From positions 1 through 64,000 of the forward strand of contig CAJQTK010000032.1 in the NCBI GenBank assembly GCA_905620495.1: a stretch of DNA of 64,000 nt, written 5' to 3'. The position numbers and the translations under genes were made by a program. Positions 45,137 to 54,873 of this stretch are shown piece by piece. The DNA is from an uncultured Candidatus Pelagibacter sp. Its GTDB lineage: Bacteria > Pseudomonadota > Alphaproteobacteria > Pelagibacterales > Pelagibacteraceae. The notes beneath the pieces are model-generated. The model saw only the letters and a list, made by a program, of their open reading frames with translations, did no database searches and had not been told where the DNA came from. Each line of letters begins with the position of its first letter. Positions within the stretch are counted from its first letter, which is position 1.

Positions 45137-47421
45137 TTCTTTTTATATTCAATTACATCAGCAGAGTAGGCAGCAACAGAAGCTAAGTTTATGATCTCTG
45201 ATGTAGAAGATCTTAAAGGTGCTATTTCAATCGGCTGACCTAAACCAATTAGCAGGGGTCCAATCACCTTTGTATTACCTAAACTTTTCATCAATTTGTA
45301 TGAAATGGCCGCACTGTGCTGTCCAGGCATTATTAAAATATTTGCATTTCCAACAATACTTGAAAAAGGATAAAGCTCTTTATATTCAACATTAAGAGCA
45401 ACATCAGGTTGCATATCTCCATCAAAATCAAAATCTACATTTTTATCTTTTAAGATTTCAACTGCTTTTTTTATATGTTTTGTTCTACTTGTTAGAGGTT
45501 GACCAAAAGTTGAATGAGAAACAAAAGCAACTTTTGGAATAAAACCAAATAGCTTAACCACTCTTGCAGCTGATATGGCGATTTCAACAAGCTCTTCTGA
45601 GCTTGGATATTCGTTAACACTAGTGTCTCCTACAAAAATAGTTTTTCCTTTTGCAACAACCATATTTAAACCAAACATTATTTCACCAGGTCTTGGATCA
45701 ATTACTTGTGTAACTTTATCTAAAGATGCACCAAATCTTCTAGTGTTTCCAGTAACTGCACCATCTGCATCCCCACATGCAACCATACAAGATGCCCATA
45801 TTACTCTGTCATTTCTTACAAGCCTATCGCAGTCTCTTTCTAAAAGACCTTGTTCTCTTTGCATTTTTTTAAACAAATAACTTACGTATTTTTCTCTTTT
45901 TTTAGAGTCTTGAGAGTTTACTATTTCAATATCAAAATTTTCATTGTAGCCAATTTCTTTTATTCTTTCTTTAATCTTTTCTTTTTTACCAACTAAGATT
46001 GGAATACCTAGCTTAGAGTTTTTAAATGCAATTGCAGCTTTAAGGGTATTTTCATCTTCTCCATCTGCAAAAACAATTTTCTTTAGGTTTTTTTTAATAT
46101 GAGAATTGATACCTTGCATGATAGTTACTGAAGGATCTAGTCTTTGTTTAAGCTGATCTTTATAAACTTCAAAATCTTCTATATCTTTTTTTGCAACACC
46201 ACTATCCATCGCAGCTTTTGCAACAGCTACGGGAATTACACTAATTAATCTTGGGTCAAAAGTGGATGGAATTATATAGTCTTTACCATATTTGGGACGA
46301 TCACCACCCATTGCTGCAACAACTTCATCAGGAACATCTTCTCGTGCTAATTTTGCAATTGCGTTTGCAGCGGCCACTTTCATTTCTTCATTAATTGTAG
46401 TAGCCCTTACATCCAAGGCTCCTCTGAAGATGTATGGAAAACCAATTAAGTTATTTACTTGATTAGGATAATCAGATCTTCCAGTTGCTATAATAGCATC
46501 ATCTCTAACTTCCATTATTTCTTCAGGAGTTAGTTCTGGGTCTGGATTAGCACAAGCAAAAATTATTGGGTTTTTTGCCATAGTTTTTACTAGTTCTTTT
46601 TTTAAAGCTCCCTTTGCAGATAATCCTAAGAATACATCTGCACCGTTGATAGCTTCTTCCAAAGTTCTATTTTTTGTATCAATTGCATGAGCAGACTTCC
46701 ATTGGTCCATACCCTCTGTTCTTCCCCTATAAATCACTCCCTTTCGATCGAGCATGGTTACATTTTCATTGGGAACACCACTATTTTTAAATAAGTTTGT
46801 ACAAGCAATTGCAGAAGCGCCAGCACCATTAACAACAACCTTAATATCTTTTATTGATTTTCCACTGATATCTAAAGCATTGAGTAATGCTGCGGTGGTT
46901 ATTATGGCTGTACCATGTTGATCATCATGAAAAACTGGAATATCTAAAAGTTCTTTTAATTTTTCTTCAATAATAAAACAATCAGGGGCAGCTATATCTT
47001 CTAAATTAATTCCACCAAAGCTACATGCAAAATTTTTAACACTATTAATAATTTCATCAGCATCTTGCGAATCAATTTCCAAATCTATAGAATCTATATC
47101 TGCAAATCTTTTGAACAAGACTGCTTTTCCTTCCATCACAGGTTTTGAAGCTAATGCACCTAAATTACCCATACCTAGAATTGCAGAGCCATTACTTATC
47201 ACTGCAACTAGATTTCCTTTAGAAGTGTAATCGTAGGCGGTTTCTGGATTATCATAAATAGCCTGAACCGGAACGGCTACACCTGGAGAATAAGCTAATG
47301 CTAAATCTCTTTTAGTTGTCATTGGCTTTGAAGAATTTATCTCAATTTTTCCAGGTTTATTCTTGGTATGGAATTCCAAAGCTTCTTTATCAGTATAATG
47401 GTCTATTTTAGTTTTTTTCAT
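45133..47421 (-). CDS. maeB: NADP-dependent malic enzyme, MaeB type
   Basis: Oxidative decarboxylation of malate to pyruvate. Residues 1-about 420 form the malic enzyme: TTKRDLALAYSPGVAVPVQAI, VISNGSAILGMGNLGALASKPVMEGKAVL (in two stretches), FHDDQHGTAI and VNGAGASAIACTNLF. From about 430 a phosphotransacetylase-like domain follows (IVFADGEDENTLKAAIAF, VIDPRPGEIMFG, ISYKLMKSLGN), a regulatory part in MaeB enzymes. 762 aa. It joins the TCA cycle to gluconeogenesis and NADPH supply. Confidence 0.96.
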   Translation of the reverse strand: MKKTKIDHYTDKEALEFHTKNKPGKIEINSSKPMTTKRDLALAYSPGVAVPVQAIYDNPETAYDYTSKGNLVAVISNGSAILGMGNLGALASKPVMEGKAVLFKRFADIDSIDLEIDSQDADEIINSVKNFACSFGGINLEDIAAPDCFIIEEKLKELLDIPVFHDDQHGTAIITTAALLNALDISGKSIKDIKVVVNGAGASAIACTNLFKNSGVPNENVTMLDRKGVIYRGRTEGMDQWKSAHAIDTKNRTLEEAINGADVFLGLSAKGALKKELVKTMAKNPIIFACANPDPELTPEEIMEVRDDAIIATGRSDYPNQVNNLIGFPYIFRGALDVRATTINEEMKVAAANAIAKLAREDVPDEVVAAMGGDRPKYGKDYIIPSTFDPRLISVIPVAVAKAAMDSGVAKKDIEDFEVYKDQLKQRLDPSVTIMQGINSHIKKNLKKIVFADGEDENTLKAAIAFKNSKLGIPILVGKKEKIKERIKEIGYNENFDIEIVNSQDSKKREKYVSYLFKKMQREQGLLERDCDRLVRNDRVIWASCMVACGDADGAVTGNTRRFGASLDKVTQVIDPRPGEIMFGLNMVVAKGKTIFVGDTSVNEYPSSEELVEIAISAARVVKLFGFIPKVAFVSHSTFGQPLTSRTKHIKKAVEILKDKNVDFDFDGDMQPDVALNVEYKELYPFSSIVGNANILIMPGQHSAAISYKLMKSLGNTKVIGPLLIGLGQPIEIAPLRSSTSEIINLASVAAYSADVIEYKKN

Positions 47422-47471
47422 TTATGGTAATTAGATATACAAATGGAGCTAATTTATGACTAATATGATTT

Positions 47472-48998
47472 ATGAATCTTATTAAGTCAACAGGCACATT
47501 TAGCTTTTTTACAATAATAAGTAGATTGTTAGGCTATGTAAGAGACATATTGATAGCAGTGTTTCTTGGTGCAGGACCTTTAGCTGATGCTTTCTTCGTT
47601 GCATTTAGAATACCCAATACATTTAGAAGATTATTCTCAGAAGGAACTTTTAATGCTGCATTTGTGCCAAGCTATTCGTCTCTATTAAACAAGAAAAAAC
47701 AGTCAGATAATTTTGCTAACAATATTTTTAATTTACTTATTTTAGGATTATTATTTCTAGTTATCGTAATTGAAATACTAATGCCATTATTTGTATTTTT
47801 GATTGCACCAGGGTTTGAAGAGGATTTACAAAAAATGGAATTAGCTATAACTCTGACAAGAATTACTTTCCCTTTTTTATTGTTTATAAGTTTAGCATCT
47901 TTTTTTTCTGCTATTTTAAATACACACAATAAATTTGCTATAGCATCAGCAACGCCTATTATCTTAAACATTCTTTTAATTGGAGTTTTATTATTTGGAA
48001 AAATTTTAAATGATGAATTGGTATATTACCTATCTTATGCAGTAACCGCCTCAGGTGTCTTACAGTTTGTTTTTTTATATTTTTTCGTAAAAAAGTACTT
48101 TTCTCCTAAAATAAAGTTTTCATTTAAAATTGATGATAAAATAAAAATATTTTTTAGAAAATTACTTCCTAGTATTTTTTCTTCTGGTGTTACTCAAATA
48201 AATATTTTAATAGGTACAATTATTGCATCGTTTCAAGCTAGTGCAGTTTCCTATCTTTATTATGCAGACAGAGTTTATCAAATAAATTTAGCCATAGCTG
48301 GAATTGCAATTGGGACAGTTATTTTACCTCAACTGTCTAAATATGTTAAAAGTCAAAAGAAAAAAAAAATAAATTTGATTCAAAATAAAGCTTTAGAGCT
48401 AAGCTTGTTTTTAAGTATACCAGCAGCAACAGCATTACTCATCGCATCTGAAGAAATTATCTCTTCATTATTTGGATATGGTTCATTTGACGAATTAAGC
48501 GTTAAAAATTCGGCAAAGGCTTTATTTTATTTTGCAATCGGATTACCAGCATTTTCTCTTATTAAAGTTTTTTCTGCTTTTTTTTTCGCACGCCATAATA
48601 CAAAAATACCTTTTTATATTTCTTTAATGTCTGTTTTGTTGAATGTTTTTATCAGTATTATTTTTTTTAAAGAAATTGGGTTTTTAATTATACCAATAGC
48701 AACGACAACATCATCTTGGTTTAATGCTATTTTGCTATTTGTTTTTTTAAAAAAAAAAAACCTATTCAGCTTTAATTTGGTTTTTATAGATAGGTTTATT
48801 AAAATTTTAATAACCTCAGTATTAATGGGATTATTTTTTAATTATATAATTTATTTTTTTAAGGACAATTTTCTATATCAAGCAAACTTCAAAGCTATCT
48901 ATCTAGTTGGTGCAGTTATATTGGGATTAATATTTTATCTTTTGGTTGCAATTTTAATCAAGGCTTTTAAAAGAAGTGATATTAATTTAAACTACTAG
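47472..48998 (+). CDS. murJ: Lipid II flippase MurJ
   Basis: Inner-membrane MOP-family flippase that moves lipid II across the membrane. About 14 hydrophobic helices span the 508 aa. The start [47 protein letters not shown] (several conserved motifs in a row) and [17 protein letters not shown] are the family signature, including the charged cavity Arg residues. trpS starts one base after the stop. Confidence 0.96.
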   Translation: MNLIKSTGTFSFFTIISRLLGYVRDILIAVFLGAGPLADAFFVAFRIPNTFRRLFSEGTFNAAFVPSYSSLLNKKKQSDNFANNIFNLLILGLLFLVIVIEILMPLFVFLIAPGFEEDLQKMELAITLTRITFPFLLFISLASFFSAILNTHNKFAIASATPIILNILLIGVLLFGKILNDELVYYLSYAVTASGVLQFVFLYFFVKKYFSPKIKFSFKIDDKIKIFFRKLLPSIFSSGVTQINILIGTIIASFQASAVSYLYYADRVYQINLAIAGIAIGTVILPQLSKYVKSQKKKKINLIQNKALELSLFLSIPAATALLIASEEIISSLFGYGSFDELSVKNSAKALFYFAIGLPAFSLIKVFSAFFFARHNTKIPFYISLMSVLLNVFISIIFFKEIGFLIIPIATTTSSWFNAILLFVFLKKKNLFSFNLVFIDRFIKILITSVLMGLFFNYIIYFFKDNFLYQANFKAIYLVGAVILGLIFYLLVAILIKAFKRSDINLNY

Positions 48999-48999
48999 C

Positions 49000-50001
49000 A
49001 TGAGTAAAAAAATTTTTTCAGGAGTTCAACCAACAGGAAACCTTCATCTAGGAAATTATCTTGGTGCAATTAAGAATTTTGTAAATCTTCAAAATGAAAA
49101 AGAAAATCAATGCATTTTTTGTGTCGTAGATCTTCATGCAATAACGGTTAAACAAGACCCTAAAGAATTAAAAAAAAATATAAGAGAAACGGCAGCTACA
49201 TTTATTGCATGTGGAATTGATCCAGCTCAAAGTATAATCTTTAATCAATCAATGGTTTCAGCACATTCCGAAGCTGCATGGATTTTAAGCTGTGTTTCAA
49301 AAATAGGTTGGCTTAATAGGATGACACAATTTAAAGAAAAAGCTGGGAAAGATAAGGAAAAAGCCAGCATTGGTCTTTATTCCTATCCAGTTTTAATGGC
49401 AGCAGATATTTTACTCTATGATGCCACTCATGTTCCAGTTGGGGATGATCAAAAACAACATTTAGAACTCTGTAGAGATATTGCACAAAAATTTAATAAT
49501 GATTTTAATGCACCAGATTTTTTGAAAGTGCCAGAACCCTTAATACAAAAACAATTTTCTAGAATAATGAGTCTTAAAGACGGAATAAAAAAAATGAGTA
49601 AATCAGACCCATCAGATTTAAGTAGAATTAATCTTACAGATAATAAAGATGAAATATTTAATAAAATAAAAAAAGCAAAAACTGACCCATTACCATTACC
49701 TGAACAAGCTAAAGATTTAGCTAAAAGGCCAGAAGCAGAAAATTTATTGGGGATTTATTCAAGCTTAAAAAATCAAAACTTAGAAATCTCTGTAAGCGAA
49801 TTTAGTGGAAAAAATTTTTCTGAATTCAAAGAAAAATTATCAGAAGCATTAACTGAAATAATTGAGCCAATTTCAAAGGAAATTAAAAAATTACTAAATG
49901 ATGAAAAATACTTAGATACAATTTTATTAGAAGGATCTGATAAAGCAGACAAAATTGCCTCAAAAAAAATTAAAGAAATGAAAGAATTAGTGGGTTTTTA
50001 A
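49000..50001 (+). CDS. trpS: Tryptophanyl-tRNA synthetase TrpS
   Basis: Class Ic aminoacyl-tRNA synthetase. The HIGH-like motif is [13 protein letters not shown] (about 11-23) and the KMSKS motif is [10 protein letters not shown] (198-202 core). CVVDLHAIT and [17 protein letters not shown] bind tryptophan and AMP. 333 aa. In the murJ-trpS-nfuA order common in alphaproteobacteria. Confidence 0.97.
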   Translation: MSKKIFSGVQPTGNLHLGNYLGAIKNFVNLQNEKENQCIFCVVDLHAITVKQDPKELKKNIRETAATFIACGIDPAQSIIFNQSMVSAHSEAAWILSCVSKIGWLNRMTQFKEKAGKDKEKASIGLYSYPVLMAADILLYDATHVPVGDDQKQHLELCRDIAQKFNNDFNAPDFLKVPEPLIQKQFSRIMSLKDGIKKMSKSDPSDLSRINLTDNKDEIFNKIKKAKTDPLPLPEQAKDLAKRPEAENLLGIYSSLKNQNLEISVSEFSGKNFSEFKEKLSEALTEIIEPISKEIKKLLNDEKYLDTILLEGSDKADKIASKKIKEMKELVGF

Positions 50002-50053
50002 TAAAATATATTAATTAGTTTAAATTTCGACATTTACTACTATATATAAAAAT

Positions 50054-50596
50054 ATGTTCATTCAAACTGAAGAAACACCTAATCCAAATTCACTTAAGTT
50101 TTTACCGGGAAAAAATGTATCTAATAGCGGTTCTTTCGAAATAACAAAAAAAGACGACACAGACAGCGAGTTAGTAAGAAATCTTTTATCTATCAATGGA
50201 GTAACAGGAGTATTTCTGGGTGCAGATTTTTTATCTATCAATAAAAAAGAAGATGTAATTTGGGATGATATTAAGCACATAGTCATTTCGCTAATTAATG
50301 ACTTTTACGCAACTGGAAAAGAATTTGTTATTGCAAATGAATTATTTGAAGAGAAAAAAGAAGAACATAATGAAATTGAAAAAAAAATTATAAGTATTCT
50401 AGAGACAAAAATTAGACCTGCTGTTGCTAAAGATGGTGGTGATATAAAATTTAAAGAGTTTAAAGATGGAGTTGTCAAAGTAGAATTACAAGGAAGTTGT
50501 TCTGGATGCCCAAGTTCAACTATGACACTTAAACAGGGAGTTCAAAACCTTTTGTGTCATTATTTGCCTGAGGTAAAAGAGGTTGTTGCAATATAA
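50054..50596 (+). CDS. NfuA-like iron-sulphur cluster carrier
   Basis: A 180 aa protein with the N-terminal Nfu domain (MFIQTEETPNPNSLKFLPGK, residues 1-20) and the C-terminal NifU domain carrying the CxxC of VELQGSCSGCPSSTMTL (Cys149, Cys152). It delivers Fe-S clusters to apoproteins. Substrates here could include MiaB, Nth and others. Preceded by 52 bases, so it may have its own promoter. Confidence 0.95.
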   Translation: MFIQTEETPNPNSLKFLPGKNVSNSGSFEITKKDDTDSELVRNLLSINGVTGVFLGADFLSINKKEDVIWDDIKHIVISLINDFYATGKEFVIANELFEEKKEEHNEIEKKIISILETKIRPAVAKDGGDIKFKEFKDGVVKVELQGSCSGCPSSTMTLKQGVQNLLCHYLPEVKEVVAI

Positions 50597-50598
50597 TT

Positions 50599-51714
50599 AT
50601 GCGAAAAAAAGCATTCTCAATTGATCGAATAAGAAAATATTTAGATAAAAAAGGTTTTATAATAAGCTATAAAAAAATTGCAAAAGAAGAAAATAATGTT
50701 GGAAACATATCTAGAACTTTTTTGTCTAGCTTGATAATAATATCCCTTTTTTTTATTGGTCCAATAATTATTGATTTTACAAAAAATACATCACTTATTT
50801 CTGAAGACTTTGAAAACAATTCAAAAAATAACTTAAATAAATTATTAGAAAAAAAAAATATTAAAACAGACAAGGTAATGAATGGAAAATCTTTGTTTGA
50901 AGATATTTTGATATTTGATGAGAAACCTGCTGACTCAGTCAGGTTAAGTGCAGGAACAATTGAAGAATTGTTTAAATCAACGAATTATACTTTGGAAGAT
51001 GTAAGAAAAAATAAACTAGTTAAACCAATTTCACTAACACTATTACCAGCTGAGATTAAAAAAATAGAAAATACAAAAAAAAGAAAAGATTTTTTTATTC
51101 AAATTATTTTGCCATTAGTAATTAAAGAAAATAATAATATTAGACTAGATAGAAAAAGACTTTTCAGCATTTTAAATAAAAGCAAGAATACAATAGTTGA
51201 AAACACTTGGTTAAATTCAAAATTTAAACAATATGGAGTATTAAATAAAGATTTATCAACATTAAAGATTAGAATGGATGAAGTTCCAGTCTCGATGGCA
51301 ATTGCACAAGCAGCAAAAGAAACGGGTTGGGGTACATCAAGGTTTGCACAAGAAGGTAACGCGCTATTTGGTCAATGGACCTGGTCTGGTGAGGGAATAA
51401 AACCTTTGGAAGCTGATGATGAAAGCACACATAAAGTAATGAAATTTAATGTGCTACAAGCCTCAGTAAAAGCTTATCAAAGAAATTTGAATACACACAC
51501 ATCTTATAAAGAATTTAGAGGTGCGAGGGCTGAATTAAGAGATAAAGGAAAAAAACTAGACAGCATAATTCTTATTGAATATTTAGATAAATATGCAGAA
51601 ACTGGGAAAGAGTATGTCAAAATTTTACAGCAAATAATAAAACAAAATAACTTAAGAGATTTTGATGACGCAAAGTTATTGCCTTCAAGTATTAATTTAG
51701 AGAGTTTAATTTAA
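50599..51714 (+). CDS. Bax-like N-acetylglucosaminidase, membrane-anchored
   Basis: A 371 aa protein with one signal-anchor segment at about 35-54 (TFLSSLIIISLFFIGPIIID) and a periplasmic glucosaminidase domain from about 225: VSMAIAQAAKETGWGTSRFAQEGNALFGQWTW with the catalytic Glu, and VLQASVKAYQRNLNTHTSYKEFR. It resembles Bax and FlgJ-type hydrolases that cut peptidoglycan. The role is likely cell-wall remodelling. It is read from just after nfuA (two-base gap) and converges on the deacetylase. Confidence 0.85.
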   Translation: MRKKAFSIDRIRKYLDKKGFIISYKKIAKEENNVGNISRTFLSSLIIISLFFIGPIIIDFTKNTSLISEDFENNSKNNLNKLLEKKNIKTDKVMNGKSLFEDILIFDEKPADSVRLSAGTIEELFKSTNYTLEDVRKNKLVKPISLTLLPAEIKKIENTKKRKDFFIQIILPLVIKENNNIRLDRKRLFSILNKSKNTIVENTWLNSKFKQYGVLNKDLSTLKIRMDEVPVSMAIAQAAKETGWGTSRFAQEGNALFGQWTWSGEGIKPLEADDESTHKVMKFNVLQASVKAYQRNLNTHTSYKEFRGARAELRDKGKKLDSIILIEYLDKYAETGKEYVKILQQIIKQNNLRDFDDAKLLPSSINLESLI

Positions 51715-52772
51715 TTTTGTTCGATGGAGAATTGTACTCCAAACCATCTCCACACCCCATTATCATTAAGGGAACAATTTACTCTTCCTCTTCTAAATTT
51801 AAATTTCTCCCTAAAATTTAAATTTAATGTGTCTTGATTAAAATAGGTATTAGACTTTTCCCACTTGTTTCCCTCATCAGAAAAACAATTAATATTATTT
51901 ATGTTTTTCTGATCATCAAAAAATTCTACTAGAAATTTTGGAGGATTATTATTATTTGTTAAGTATTTTTCACTTGGATATAAAACTTTATATTGCAAAG
52001 GATAAAGATTAATTAAAAATTCAAATCTTTTTAGATCTCCATATTTTTCATTAATTGGAAACCTTGGTAGTTCATAAGGATCTTTATTAACATCAATTAC
52101 CCCAGAATGCTGACCAAAAGAAAACTTAAAATTTTTGGAAATATATTCTCTTATAAATGAACTATATTCTCCAAAAGGATAAGAAAAAAAAATAGGATTA
52201 TATCCTAACTTATTTCTAAAGATTGAAGATGAGGTGTCAATGTCACTTATAAAGTCTTCATTTTTTAAACTCACTAAATAGCTATGAGTGTGAGAATGAT
52301 TACCTATATGAACAGTATTCTCTTTTTCTAATTCTTTAATTTGATTCCAAGTCATATATCCATTTTTTCCAACAGATTCAGTTGAAACAAAAAGAATAAA
52401 TGGAATCTTTTCTTTTTTTAAATAGGGCCAAGCAACCTCATAAAATGAAGAGAACGCATCATCTATAGTGATAAGTATTTTCTTCTCTATTTTTAGCGTA
52501 TGAAAATTTTTTTCCAGGTCCGTAGGATCATAAAAATTGTATTTTAAATTTTTAATTATTTTGATTTGTTTTTTGAAAACATCCATTTTAATATTGGTTG
52601 AGGGGTATTTATTTTCATCAAATCTATGGTACATTAATGAGAGAATACCCTTATCATCAAAATAATATTTGATATTCTTTTCTTCTGCTTTAGAGTTAGA
52701 GCTAAATAATAATATTATAATGAATAACTTAATAGTAGATGCTGCTAGAAATAAAATTTTTTTAACATTCAT
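51711..52772 (-). CDS. Polysaccharide deacetylase (NodB-like)
   Basis: A 353 aa exported protein. The signal peptide is residues 1-29 (KKILFLAASTIKLFIIILLFSSNSKA). The NodB fold shows LMYHRFDENKYPSTN, LITIDDAFSSFYEVAW (catalytic Asp pair), HIGNHSHTHSYL (metal-binding His) and FFSYPFGEYS. The extra C-terminal domain (about residues 270-353) is Cys-poor and unrecognised. Its substrate may be peptidoglycan or an outer polysaccharide; the adjacent Bax-like gene hints at the former. Its 5' end overlaps tsaB by 53 bases on the opposite strand. Confidence 0.85.
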   Translation of the reverse strand: MNVKKILFLAASTIKLFIIILLFSSNSKAEEKNIKYYFDDKGILSLMYHRFDENKYPSTNIKMDVFKKQIKIIKNLKYNFYDPTDLEKNFHTLKIEKKILITIDDAFSSFYEVAWPYLKKEKIPFILFVSTESVGKNGYMTWNQIKELEKENTVHIGNHSHTHSYLVSLKNEDFISDIDTSSSIFRNKLGYNPIFFSYPFGEYSSFIREYISKNFKFSFGQHSGVIDVNKDPYELPRFPINEKYGDLKRFEFLINLYPLQYKVLYPSEKYLTNNNNPPKFLVEFFDDQKNINNINCFSDEGNKWEKSNTYFNQDTLNLNFREKFKFRRGRVNCSLNDNGVWRWFGVQFSIEQN

Positions 52773-53106
52773 TATGAGTGAAAATATTTATACTTGTAGT
52801 CATGAAAATAGTAAAATGAATTTTGAAAAATTGATGATCTTAATTAATGAATTTTTAAAAAATAATCAAAGTTCTTTAGATGATATAAGTGCTATTTACG
52901 TTAATAGAGGACCAGGTAGTTTTGCGGGTATTAGAAACTCCTTATCAACAATTAAAGCTTTGTTTTTAACTAAAAAAATTGACTATTATTGCTTCAGTTT
53001 TGAAGATTTTAAAGAATCTGAGACCAGCAATTATGTGGATGTACCTCAATTGTGTGAAAAATATAAAATTAAAAAGAATTTGATTAATCCTATTTATTTA
53101 AGTTAA
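52720..53106 (+). CDS. tsaB: TsaB-like tRNA threonylcarbamoyladenosine protein, short form
   Basis: A 128 aa protein beginning MNNLIVDAARNKIFLTF, like TsaB strand 1, with the diagnostic IYVNRGPGSFAGIRNSLSTIKAL (about residues 63-85). Family members are usually about 220-230 aa with a second ASKHA lobe; here that lobe is reduced to about 40 residues (NYVDVPQLCEKYKIKKNLINPIYLS). The start at 52720 was chosen because it aligns with the family; a longer frame would add unrelated residues. The usual rimI neighbour is missing. The short form may still scaffold TsaD and TsaE. Confidence 0.75.
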   Translation: MNNLIVDAARNKIFLTFIMSENIYTCSHENSKMNFEKLMILINEFLKNNQSSLDDISAIYVNRGPGSFAGIRNSLSTIKALFLTKKIDYYCFSFEDFKESETSNYVDVPQLCEKYKIKKNLINPIYLS

Positions 53107-53114
53107 AATTAACT

Positions 53115-53525
53115 ATGTCAGAAAATATTGAACAAAAGTGTTTAGCCAAAGGAGTTAAGCTTACAGATCAAAGAAAGATTATTGCTAAAATTATGTCAGA
53201 GTCAAACGATCATCCAGATGTAGATGAGCTTTATAATAGGGTATCGAAAATTGACTCAAAAATTAGTATTGCAACAGTTTATAGAACAGTAAAACTATTT
53301 GAAGAATCTGGAATTTTAGCAAAGCATGAGTTTAAGGGAGGAAAAGCACGTTACGAAGAATTAAATGAAGGCCATCATGACCATTTAATAGATGTTAAGT
53401 CAGGGGAGATTATAGAGTTTGTTGATGAGAAAATTGAAAAGTTACAAGAAAAAATTGCAGACAAGTATGGCTATCGTTTAGTGGATCATAAATTAGAATT
53501 ATATGGGGTTAAAAAAAAACCCTAA
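53115..53525 (+). CDS. fur: Ferric uptake regulator Fur
   Basis: Metal-responsive repressor. N-terminal winged helix LTDQRKIIAKIM through ISIATVYRTVKLFEESGILAKH; the dimer domain has the metal motif EGHHDHLID (about 90-98) and ends near residue 136. No CxxC pair is seen, as in many alphaproteobacterial Fur/Irr-like proteins, so a structural zinc may be absent. It could also be a Mur/Irr relative, but the DNA-binding helix fits Fur. miaB starts four bases downstream. Confidence 0.88.
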   Translation: MSENIEQKCLAKGVKLTDQRKIIAKIMSESNDHPDVDELYNRVSKIDSKISIATVYRTVKLFEESGILAKHEFKGGKARYEELNEGHHDHLIDVKSGEIIEFVDEKIEKLQEKIADKYGYRLVDHKLELYGVKKKP

Positions 53526-53529
53526 CTTA

Positions 53530-54870
53530 ATGTTAAAAAAAATATTTATCAAAACCTTTGGCTGTCAGATGAATGAGTACGATTCTAATCGTATATTTGA
53601 CACGGTAAAGAAAATAGGTTTTGAAAAAACAGATAACTATGAAGATGCAAATTGTTATCTTTTAAATACCTGCCACATCAGAGATAAGGCAAAAGAAAAA
53701 GTTTATCATGAAATTGGCAGAGTAAAAAAAATTTTTAGATCTAAAAAAAAGCCTATTGTGATTGTGGCAGGATGTGTGGCTCAAGCAGAAAATCAAGAGA
53801 TGTTAAAGAGGGAACCATATATTGATATAGTTATTGGTCCGCAGTCATACCATAAAATTAATGACACTATACAAAAACATATAGATAATAAGAAAAAGGA
53901 AGAAGAGACAGAGTTTGATACGATTTCAAAATTTAATTATTTAAGTAAAATCAGAAACAAAGATAGCAAGGTATCTTCTTTTTTAACAATCCAAGAAGGA
54001 TGTGATAAGTTTTGTCACTTTTGTGTTGTTCCATATACGCGAGGGCCTGAATACTCTCGACCATTTGATCAGATTATAAATGAGGCTAAAGAGATAGTTC
54101 AAAGTGGAGCTAAAGAAATTATTCTTTTAGGACAAAATGTTAACGCATATAGTTATAAAAATATAGATAGAGAGTTTAGACTATCTGATTTATTATTAGA
54201 GCTAGAAAGCTTTAAAGAACTGGAGAGAATTAGATATACCACATCTCACCCCAAAGATATGACTGACGATTTAATAAATGTTTATAAAAAATCAACCAAA
54301 TTAATGCCCTTAGTACATCTGCCAGTACAGAGTGGATCAAACAAAATTTTAAAACTAATGAATAGAAAACATACTATTGAAGAATATTTAATAATTTGTG
54401 AAAAGTTAAAAAAGATTAATTACAATATAGAGTTTTCAAGTGATTTTATTATTGGCTACCCAGAGGAAAGTGATGATGATTTTCAATACACAATAGAGTT
54501 AATTGAAAAAATAAGATTTACCAACTCTTATTCTTTTATATTCAGTCCAAGACCAGGCACAGTTGCTGCCGACCTTAAGATAGTCGATAAAAAAAAATCA
54601 AAAGAAAGATTAGAAATAATCCAAAAAAAACTATTTGAAAATCAGATAAACAAAAATAAATCTTTAGAAGGTAAAACTCTTAATGTTTTAGTTGAAAATA
54701 AAATGAAAGACGGAATTAAATTATTTGGCAGAACAGAACATATGACATCTGTAATTTTTGATGGCAAAACTGACTGTATAGGAAAAGTTGTGCAGATAGA
54801 AATAATTAATAGCAATCAAAATAGCTTATTTGGTGTGCTAAAAGAAAACTATAAACAGAAGGTAGCTTAA
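53530..54870 (+). CDS. miaB: tRNA-2-methylthio-N6-dimethylallyladenosine synthase MiaB
   Basis: Radical-SAM methylthiotransferase for A37. The start at 53530 (MLKKIFIKTFGCQMNEYDS) gives 446 aa; a frame from 53503 would overlap fur. The auxiliary-cluster cysteines are in FGCQMN (Cys12), LLNTCHIRDKA and VAGCVAQA. The radical-SAM CxxxCxxC is CDKFCHFC (158, 162, 165). A TRAM domain lies at the end. phoH begins three bases after its stop. Confidence 0.97.
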   Translation: MLKKIFIKTFGCQMNEYDSNRIFDTVKKIGFEKTDNYEDANCYLLNTCHIRDKAKEKVYHEIGRVKKIFRSKKKPIVIVAGCVAQAENQEMLKREPYIDIVIGPQSYHKINDTIQKHIDNKKKEEETEFDTISKFNYLSKIRNKDSKVSSFLTIQEGCDKFCHFCVVPYTRGPEYSRPFDQIINEAKEIVQSGAKEIILLGQNVNAYSYKNIDREFRLSDLLLELESFKELERIRYTTSHPKDMTDDLINVYKKSTKLMPLVHLPVQSGSNKILKLMNRKHTIEEYLIICEKLKKINYNIEFSSDFIIGYPEESDDDFQYTIELIEKIRFTNSYSFIFSPRPGTVAADLKIVDKKKSKERLEIIQKKLFENQINKNKSLEGKTLNVLVENKMKDGIKLFGRTEHMTSVIFDGKTDCIGKVVQIEIINSNQNSLFGVLKENYKQKVA

Positions 54871-54873
54871 AAT

